NCBI GenBank assembly: GCA_034433615.1
Contig: DAOUAJ010000373.1
Span: 1-5,885 of the forward strand
Source: DAOUAJ01 sp034433615
GTDB taxonomy: Bacteria; Chloroflexota; Anaerolineae; DUEN01
Direction: 5' to 3'
Length of the DNA stretch: 5,885 nucleotides
Under the pieces are notes generated by a model that ran no database searches, was not told where the DNA came from, and saw nothing but the letters and a program-made list of their open reading frames with translations. Shown here one piece after another: positions 1 to 5,700 of this stretch. Each line of letters starts with the position of its first letter. Positions within the stretch are counted from its first letter, which is position 1. The translations under genes were made by a program, and so were the position numbers.

Positions 1-228
1 GGCCCGATGCTCCGTCTGGAACTCGATGTGTAACGCGTACTCCTGCGTCCCCTCGGCCACGCGGTGCACGAAGTCCACCCGCTCTTCGGGGATGGTCAGC
101 TCCACGTTTTCCAGCGTACCTATCACCCGGAGGGGGGTGCCGGGCAGCGCCAGCTCCAGGAGACGCGGGGCGTACTCCCGGGCCAACACTTTGAGCACCC
201 GGTCGAAGGGGGTGATTGGAGCAGCCAT
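1..228 (-). CDS. Rpn-like PD-(D/E)XK nuclease / putative transposase, N-terminal part
   Basis: The reading frame is open from an ATG at 228-226 to the window edge, so only the first 76 residues are seen and the gene is cut at its 3' side. The start is supported by a strong AGGAGG five bases upstream. The protein begins MAAPITPFDRVLKVLAREYA and contains VDFV (Asp52) followed by LHIEFQT (Glu69, Gln71). An Asp and then an ExQ in a beta strand is the active-site layout of the PD-(D/E)XK nucleases grouped as Rpn (recombination-promoting nuclease/putative transposase). Members of that family act on DNA and often occur as many scattered copies; complete ones are usually about 200-300 residues, so most of this one is missing. 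The family assignment rests on this short motif and on similarity from memory. The exact subfamily, for example those with a DUF4351 tail, cannot be decided here. Confidence 0.72.
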   Translation of the reverse strand, partial: MAAPITPFDRVLKVLAREYAPRLLELALPGTPLRVIGTLENVELTIPEERVDFVHRVAEGTQEYALHIEFQTEHRA

Positions 229-233
229 GTGTT

Positions 234-239
234 CCTCCT
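234..239 (-). promoter_or_regulatory. Shine-Dalgarno site of the Rpn-like gene
   Basis: On the minus strand the bases read AGGAGG AACAC ATG, a full consensus ribosome binding site with 5-base spacing. This fixes the start at 228 and shows that the minus frame, not the overlapping plus-strand frame, is the coding one at the left edge. Confidence 0.8.
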
Positions 240-267
240 GGCATCCGCGTCTGGGGCGTCGGCTTCT

Positions 268-296
268 ATTTTACCACAGTCTTGAAGGTTTTGGAA
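268..296 (-). promoter_or_regulatory. Probable promoter of the Rpn-like gene (extended -10)
   Basis: The minus strand reads TGG TAAAAT, with the hexamer at 273-268, which is an extended -10 element. Seventeen bases upstream is a poor -35 candidate, TTCCAA (296-291), matching three of six consensus positions; extended -10 promoters often tolerate this. Transcription would start near 261 and leave a 5' leader of about 30 bases that contains the AGGAGG site. The promoter is inferred from sequence only. Confidence 0.45.
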
Positions 297-297
297 G

Positions 298-327
298 CCG
301 ACATCTCGCGCCCGAACATGGTATAAT
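298..327 (+). promoter_or_regulatory. Promoter of the FemAB-like operon (extended -10)
   Basis: A perfect extended -10 box, TGGTATAAT, spans 319-327 and has the consensus hexamer TATAAT at 322-327. Eighteen bases upstream is CCGACA (298-303), which matches four of six bases of TTGACA. A transcript starting the usual 6-8 bases after the -10 box would begin at about 334-335, directly on the GTG start of the first transferase gene. Together with the absence of a Shine-Dalgarno sequence, this points to a leaderless mRNA. Confidence 0.68.
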
Positions 328-334
328 CTCCCTT

Positions 335-1399
335 GTGACGGAAACTATCCTCTCGACTCTCGATGGTAACCTGCCTGATACAGCCTGGGACGCCTTTATG
401 GTCTGCCGGCCTGATGCGCACATCTTGCAGCATCGCTTGTGGGGAGCGCTTAAGGCGCGCTTCGGCTGGCAAGCGCAGCGGGTGGCGTTGGCCCGAAACG
501 GCGAGATCGTCGCCGGCGCCCAGGTGCTACTGCGCCGCCTGCCGTGGGGCCAGACGCTGGCCTATGTCCCCAAAGGCCCGCTGGTGGATTGGGGACGGCC
601 GGGAGACGTCAGTGCCATCCAGCAGGCAACGGTCACGCTGGCCCGGCGCGCCCGGGCGGCCTTACTGCTGGTTGAGCCGGACCTGGCCGATGGCCCGGAG
701 GCCGCGGCCCGGCTGGCGGCACTGGGCCTGCGCCCGGCAGCCCGGACCATCCAGCCGCGCAGCACTATCATCATCAACCTGGAGGGCGACGAGGAGGCAT
801 TGCTGGCCCGCATGAAACCCAAGTGGCGTTACAACGTGCGCCTGGCCGCGCGCAAAGGCGTCACAGTGCGGGCCGCCTCGCCGGCCGACCTATCCGCCGT
901 GTACGCGCTGATGCAAGAGACGGCCCGGCGGGACGGGTTCGCCATCCACGCGGCGGGGTACTACGCCGCGGCATACGAGCTGTTTGTCCCTGCAGGGCGC
1001 GCTGTCTGGCTCCTGGCCGAGCACGAGGGCCGGCTGCTGGCGGCGATCGTGGCCTTCGCCCAGGGGGGGCGAGCCTGGTATTTCTGGGGCGCGTCCGCCA
1101 GCGAAGAACGCAACCTGATGCCCAACCACGCGCTGCAGTGGGCGGCTATATGCTGGGCGCGCGATCGGGGCTGCCGGGAGTATGATCTGTGGGGCATCCC
1201 TGACGAGGTGGGGCAAAATCCGGAAGCTTATGAGACCTCCGACATCGAGCCTGGCGACGGCCTGTGGGGTGTCTACCGGTTCAAGCAAGGGTTCGGGGGC
1301 CACGTTGTACGTTTTGTGGGAGCGTGGGAGCGTCCTCTCTCACCGGTGGGCTACACGCTCTATCGGCTAGGACTGCGTTTTCGGCAGGTGGGCGAGTGA
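335..1399 (+). CDS. FemAB/FemX-like peptidoglycan aminoacyltransferase, first paralogue
   Basis: A 354-residue protein of the FemAB family (GNAT-fold superfamily). Known members use aminoacyl-tRNA to add amino acids to the stem peptide of lipid-linked peptidoglycan precursors on the cytoplasmic side; the substrate of this one is unknown. Visible conserved blocks are YVPKGPLVDW (77-86), MKPKWRYNVRLAARKG (160-175), WYFWGAS followed by LMPNHALQW (248-269), YDLWGIPD (283-290) and GVYRFKQGFGG (312-322). No signal peptide or membrane segment is seen. The frame stays open upstream to base 26, but that part overlaps the divergent gene and the promoter, so GTG at 335 was chosen. It follows TATAAT by seven bases and gives the same length as the paralogue behind it (351 residues). 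Compared with that paralogue it carries about 12 extra residues after PD (near 291-307). It heads a two-gene operon with a 4-base overlap. Confidence 0.88.
   Translation: MTETILSTLDGNLPDTAWDAFMVCRPDAHILQHRLWGALKARFGWQAQRVALARNGEIVAGAQVLLRRLPWGQTLAYVPKGPLVDWGRPGDVSAIQQATVTLARRARAALLLVEPDLADGPEAAARLAALGLRPAARTIQPRSTIIINLEGDEEALLARMKPKWRYNVRLAARKGVTVRAASPADLSAVYALMQETARRDGFAIHAAGYYAAAYELFVPAGRAVWLLAEHEGRLLAAIVAFAQGGRAWYFWGASASEERNLMPNHALQWAAICWARDRGCREYDLWGIPDEVGQNPEAYETSDIEPGDGLWGVYRFKQGFGGHVVRFVGAWERPLSPVGYTLYRLGLRFRQVGE
1386..1399 (+). promoter_or_regulatory. Translational coupling site between the two FemAB-like genes
   Basis: The sequence AGGTGGGCGAGTGA holds an AGGTG that can pair with the CACCU of the 16S rRNA tail, then GTG (1396-1398) overlapping the upstream stop TGA (1397-1399). 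The 4-base stop/start overlap decides the start of the second gene and suggests that ribosomes finishing the first gene reinitiate on the second. Confidence 0.75.
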
Positions 1400-2451
1400 T
1401 CGCGATCCAACGGATAGAAGACGCACAAACCTGGGATGCTGCGCTGTTGCGCTGGCCGCGGCCGCACGTGCTGCAGAGTTGGCTGTGGGGCGAATGCAAG
1501 GCGCAGACGGGGTGGCAGGCGCATCGCCTGTTGATACTGCGTGAGGGCATCCCGACGGCGGCCGCATCGTTGCTCTGCCGGTCGTTAAGCTGGCTCCCCG
1601 TACGCATCGCCTATGTGCCCAAGGGGCCGACTGTGGACTGGAGCGACCAGGTGGCCGTGGAAGCGGCGCTGGCGGCTATCGAGGAGGAAGCCCGGCGCCA
1701 GCGGGTGCTGTTCGTCAAGATTGACCCAGACGTGTCAGCAGACACGCCAACCGGTGAGGTGATACAGCAGCTCCTGCGCGAGCGCGGCTGGCGGCCCTCT
1801 GCCGAGCAGATTCAATTTCGCAACACTGTCCTGGTGGACCTGCACCCTGATGAGGAGACTCTGCTGGCGGCGATGAAGCCTAAATGGCGGTACAACATCC
1901 GGTTGGCCAGCCGGCGAGGTGCGAATGTGCGGGCAGGGACGGTGGCGGATCTGTCAGCATTTTACGCCTTGTATGCCGAGACCAGCGCCCGCGACCGATT
2001 TCTGATCCGTCCCTTTTCGTACTATCAGAAGATCTGGCAGATGTTTCTGGCGGCCGGGCGGGGACACCTTCTCCTGGCTGAAGTGGAGAACCAGATCGTG
2101 GCCGGATTGTTCCTCTTTCACTTTGGGCCGACCGCCTGGTACTTTTATGGTGCTTCCAGCAACGAGTTCCGCAGTTTAATGCCCAACCACGTCCTGCAAT
2201 GGGAGGCGATGCGCTGGGCGCGGGCGCAGGGCTGCGTCACATACGACCTGTGGGGCGCGCCGGATACTCTGGACGAGCGCGACCCCATGTGGGGCGTCTA
2301 CCGCTTCAAAGAAGGCTTCGGTGGCCGGTTCACCCCCTGGATCGGCGCCTGGGATTTCCCCGTGTCAAAAGCGGGTTACTGGCTTTACGCCGCTGCCATG
2401 CCACGCATACTGGAACTGATGCGTCGCCAGCATCGCTTTCTGCTTCCCTGA
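1396..2451 (+). CDS. FemAB/FemX-like peptidoglycan aminoacyltransferase, second paralogue
   Basis: A 351-residue FemAB-family protein that probably, like its neighbour, transfers an amino acid from tRNA to a peptidoglycan precursor. The same blocks are present: YVPKGPTVDW (73-82), MKPKWRYNIRLASRRG (160-175), WYFYGAS and LMPNHVLQW (248-269), YDLWGAPD (283-290) and GVYRFKEGFGG (300-310). A hand count over residues 160-290, aligned without gaps to the first paralogue, gives about 56 percent identity. The two therefore arose by an old tandem duplication and are not recent copies. The N-terminal halves are much less alike, apart from the YVPKGP region and the LWG..KA..GWQA block near residue 31. 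The GTG start at 1396 overlaps the upstream stop. The frame is open further upstream (from 1264), but that part lies inside the first gene. By analogy with the FemA/FemB pair, the two could act one after the other or on different acceptors; this is inference. Confidence 0.9.
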   Translation: MIAIQRIEDAQTWDAALLRWPRPHVLQSWLWGECKAQTGWQAHRLLILREGIPTAAASLLCRSLSWLPVRIAYVPKGPTVDWSDQVAVEAALAAIEEEARRQRVLFVKIDPDVSADTPTGEVIQQLLRERGWRPSAEQIQFRNTVLVDLHPDEETLLAAMKPKWRYNIRLASRRGANVRAGTVADLSAFYALYAETSARDRFLIRPFSYYQKIWQMFLAAGRGHLLLAEVENQIVAGLFLFHFGPTAWYFYGASSNEFRSLMPNHVLQWEAMRWARAQGCVTYDLWGAPDTLDERDPMWGVYRFKEGFGGRFTPWIGAWDFPVSKAGYWLYAAAMPRILELMRRQHRFLLP

Positions 2452-2480
2452 CTCGGGTCGTGCTCCTGGTCACCGCTCCT

Positions 2481-2560
2481 CTGAAAATGTAGGACAAATT
2501 TGAAATTTGTCCTACGTTCACCAGCATTTTCATCCGAACGTTGGTGAACGCAAGTTCATG
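2481..2560. repeat. Palindromic intergenic repeat, copy A
   Basis: First of two imperfect direct copies set 90 bases apart. Its core (2489-2515) is a perfect inverted repeat with 13-base arms (GTAGGACAAATTT and its complement) around one central G. Outside it, TGAAAATG (2482-2489) pairs with CATTTTCA (2525-2532). A further inverted repeat, CGTTCACCA (2515-2523) with TGGTGAACG (2542-2550), shares bases with both, so alternative folds exist. No T-run follows the hairpin, so it is not a standard terminator. It resembles REP-like or MITE-like small palindromic elements. Together with copy B and the terminator it makes up most of the 305-base gap between the convergent genes. Confidence 0.85.
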
Positions 2561-2570
2561 GAGAATTCTC

Positions 2571-2650
2571 CTGAAAATGTGGGGCAAATTTGGAAATTTG
2601 CCCTACGGTCACGTCATTTTCATCCGTCGTGGCGGACGGCCACGCTCATG
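2571..2650. repeat. Palindromic intergenic repeat, copy B
   Basis: Second copy of the element. The core hairpin uses GTGGGGCAAATTT (2579-2591) and AAATTTGCCCTAC (2594-2606) around GG. Relative to copy A, one A-T pair has become G-C on both arms (2584 with 2601), and one A-T has become a G-U pair that RNA would tolerate (2581 with 2604). The outer TGAAAATG (2572-2579) and CATTTTCA (2615-2622) are fully kept. The right part has diverged and instead forms CGTGGC (2628-2633) with GCCACG (2639-2644) around GGACG. Conservation of pairing rather than of sequence suggests that the fold is what is maintained. Confidence 0.83.
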
Positions 2651-2673
2651 ATTAACTCCCTTCCCCATAAAAG

Positions 2674-2707
2674 AACAGGCCCGGCTGATGACAGCCAGGC
2701 CTGTTTT
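2674..2707. terminator. Bidirectional rho-independent terminator
   Basis: AACAGGCC (2674-2681) pairs with GGCCTGTT (2698-2705), and inside it GGCT (2683-2686) pairs with AGCC (2693-2696), with one C/A mismatch and a 6-base loop. On the plus strand the stem runs into TTTT (2704-2707). On the minus strand it is followed by CTTTTAT from the complement of ATAAAAG. It lies 50 bases after the stop of the large minus-strand gene and 222 bases after the stop of the FemAB-like operon, so it probably ends both convergent transcripts. Confidence 0.78.
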
Positions 2708-2726
2708 AGTGTGCGCAAAAGCTGAA

Positions 2727-2741
2727 GGGAGCCAGGCTCCC
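2727..2741. other. Short perfect inverted repeat near the 3' end of the large gene
   Basis: GGGAGCC (2727-2733) and GGCTCCC (2735-2741) are perfect complements around one base. Because a one-base loop cannot form, the real stem would be about five or six pairs. It sits 16 bases after the minus-strand stop, and on that strand is followed by TTCAGCTTTTG. It could be an auxiliary terminator or an RNA 3'-end stabiliser, but it may also be chance. Confidence 0.35.
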
Positions 2742-2756
2742 CAGGATGACCCCTCG

Positions 2757-5700
2757 TCAGTAGATGTCTTGCAACTTTTGCAACCGGTTAACGGCTCGCA
2801 GTCCGATGAAGACGGTACGGGTGTTCGGGTTAATGGCGATCATGAACGGATCCTGGCCAGCCTCGGTTGTAGCAACGACCTGGTCGGTGACACCGTTGAT
2901 GACACTGATGGTGTTCGCCTTCGTGTTGGCATTGAAGACGTTACCCGTAGCCAGATCCACTTCGAGGCCGGTGCCACCCACATCAGGGCTGTCGTCTCGC
3001 CCACTGCTATCCACAGGCAGCTTCTGCAGGCGGACCAGAGTGCCATCGGACTGTTGCTGCCAGATGTCCACATACCAGTTACCTGAGGGTTTAACGTGGA
3101 CAAAGTACAGTTTCTGATTGTTCGGATTGAACGCTACCTCGAAGATGACGCGCCGATCGTCGAACGTCAGGTTGATGCCGGCGGACTCCCACTCAGAGCC
3201 TGATTTGCGCAGGACTTTGACATTCGAGGTATCGCGGTTCGAGACGAACAGGCGGTTATGAACTGTGTCAGCCGCGATCCCGTAGGCGCCCCGTCCTCCC
3301 GAGCTCACTGTCTGTTTCAGAGTCATGCCCTCGATAATCGCCACTTTGTTGAGGCCATGCACGACCACGGCCACTGTGTCAATGTCGGGCAGGATGTCCA
3401 TCAACGTCGGCTGTGATCCCACGCCGATCTTCGCGAGCCGATCAAGGGTGTCAGCGTTGTAGACCCAGACATCGCCGCTGCCGAAGTTGCTTACGTAAAC
3501 CCGGTTGGTATTCTCGTTCACGACCACGTCCCAGGGTTCATCTCCGGTGGACGCATAATCCAGCACCTGGGCCGTCCGGGGATCAACTTTTAGCAGCCGC
3601 TTGTTGTCACGGCTGACGATGAAGAGGACGTTCCGGCTAACATGCACTGCCAACCCCTTGGGATGGGACAGACCATCAATGGGGCAGCCGGGGACGTCGC
3701 ACTCTTCACCCATGCCACCGGGAGGCTCAGGGGTAGGTGTCGGCGTTGGCGTTGGTGTAGGCGTTGGTGCGCCTCCCTTGGTCACCAGCGGCAGATAAAT
3801 CTCCTCTCCTGCCTGTCCACCAGGGCCCTCAGGGGTTGGAGTGCGCGTCGGCGTGCTTGTGGGAGTGGGTGTCGGTGTAGCCTGACGGTTCTTGAAGCGC
3901 ACCTGTACGCAGCTCGGCCCCGGGTTTACCGTCACCTCAAACTGTGGCGTTGTGACGGGCACCCAGCCTTCCTGTAGGACCTCCCACACTGTCCACCGGC
4001 CCGGCGTCAGGTTCGGGAAGATAAAGTAGCCCGTTCCATCCGTAGTCGCCTCATACTGAGGCGAGCTGGCACCAGAGGGCCGGGTACGAATGACCCAGGC
4101 CGGCAGGCCAACGTGGAGGTCGTCAACTTTGTAGCCGACGATACAGCCAGGAACCGGGGTGCTCGTCGGTGTCGGCGTGGGCTCCGCCCTCCCTCGGACT
4201 TCTGCACCGGCCTGGCTCTGCACGGGCTGCACCCGGTCACCGTTTTCGTCGAAAGTATCGTCTCCCACCAAAGCCACATTGGTTGTCCCGTCCGTAGGCT
4301 GGGTGAGCCGGAAGGTGACGGTGAAGCTCGCCTCCTGCCCCGGCGCCAGATCGCCCAGGCTGGTCGTCACGTCGCTCCAGAAGAGTTCGCCGTCGTTGCC
4401 GCTGACGGTGACCTGGGGCGCGCTGATGCTGGTGCGCACGTATGTCAGTATGTTCGCCTCGTAGAGGTCGTACACCGGGATGATAACGATGGTGGTGTCT
4501 CCCATGTTGCGCAGGCGGATGGTGAAGGTCACCTCCTGACCTACGGCTACCAGGCCGTCTGCCGGATCGGTCACCGTCTTCGAGATGCTGATCCTGGGAT
4601 CGGTAATCCGGATCGGCGCGGAGCCCTCGGCCCGCGGCACAAGCTGCCCAAAGGCATCCCGAGCGCCATCCACCACGGCGAAGTTTAGGGTCTGCTTGTT
4701 CACCAGTTGATCTGTGCTGGCCCTGGCGGTGAAGGTGACCACCACGACCATGCTATCACCAGGCGCTAACGCACCACTACCGGTCAAGTCGTTCCACTTG
4801 AGGCTGCCATCGTCGGCCGGCTCGTCCGGCATAGGGTTGGCGCTCACAAAGCTCAAATAACTCGTGTTATAGTTATCTATCAATGGTACTACTGTCAGAG
4901 CCACGCTGCCGGTGTTTCTGATGGTGATAACGAAGCTAAACTGTTGTCCTACGGTGACGATGCCATCACTGGCGACACCCGTCCGTAGCAGCGTCTTGAT
5001 CACCTCTATCGGCGTAACCAGCTTTTGCCGAATTTCGACGCCGGATTGGCTTTGTACGGGTGACACCGGGTCACCATGTTCGTCTATGACATCTCGCACT
5101 TCGGCTACATTGGTGGTACTGTCTGTCGGGGCAATGAGCCGGAAGGTGACGGTGAAGCTCACTTGCTGCCCTGGGGCCAGATCGCCCAGGCTGGTCGTCA
5201 CGTCGCTCCAGAAGAGTTCGCCGTCGTTGCCGCTGACGGTGACCTGGGGTGCGCTGATGTTGGTGCGCACGTATGTCAGTATATTCGCCTCGTAGAGGTC
5301 GTATACCGGGATCGTGACGATGGTGGTGTCGCCTTCGTTCCGCAGGCGGATCATGAATGTCACTTCCTGCCCTACCGCTACCAGGCCGTCTGCCGGATCT
5401 ATCACCGCTTTCAAGATGCTAATCTTAGGATCGGTGATCCGGATTGGCGCATCGTCTTGAGCACCCCATACCCTGGCTATGTTCAACGTTTGCTTGTTTG
5501 CCAATCCATCAGTGCTGGCCTTGGCTCTGAAAGTGACGGTAATGGTGATGCTCTGACCAGGCGACAGAGAGCCGGTACCGGTCACATCGCTCCAGTTCAA
5601 TCGTCCATCGTCGGTCGGATCGTCGGGCGCCAGGCTGGCACTCACAAAGCTAAGGTAAGTGGTGTTATATTGATCTTCCAGCGGCACGATCATCAGGACC

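Noticed and set aside
26..334. Upstream extension of the first FemAB-like gene as one 457-codon frame
   Set aside because: This part overlaps the minus-strand Rpn-like gene and the promoter region, its Ser/Arg-rich translation has no FemAB similarity, and the paralogue supports a start at 335.
2489..2515. Terminator directly behind the FemAB-like operon
   Set aside because: The hairpin is strong but AT-rich near its loop and is followed by GTTCACC, without a T-run; the hairpin at 2674-2707 fits better.
2481..2650. Two-unit CRISPR-like array
   Set aside because: The copies are imperfect, 80 bases long and separated by only 10 bases, and there is no spacer pattern or cas gene.
2507..2725. Plus-strand frame of 72 codons in the intergenic region
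   Set aside because: It is made of the two palindromic repeats and the terminator, has no ribosome site and shows no protein-like features; the minus-strand frame over the same repeats (2330-2587) is rejected for the same reason.
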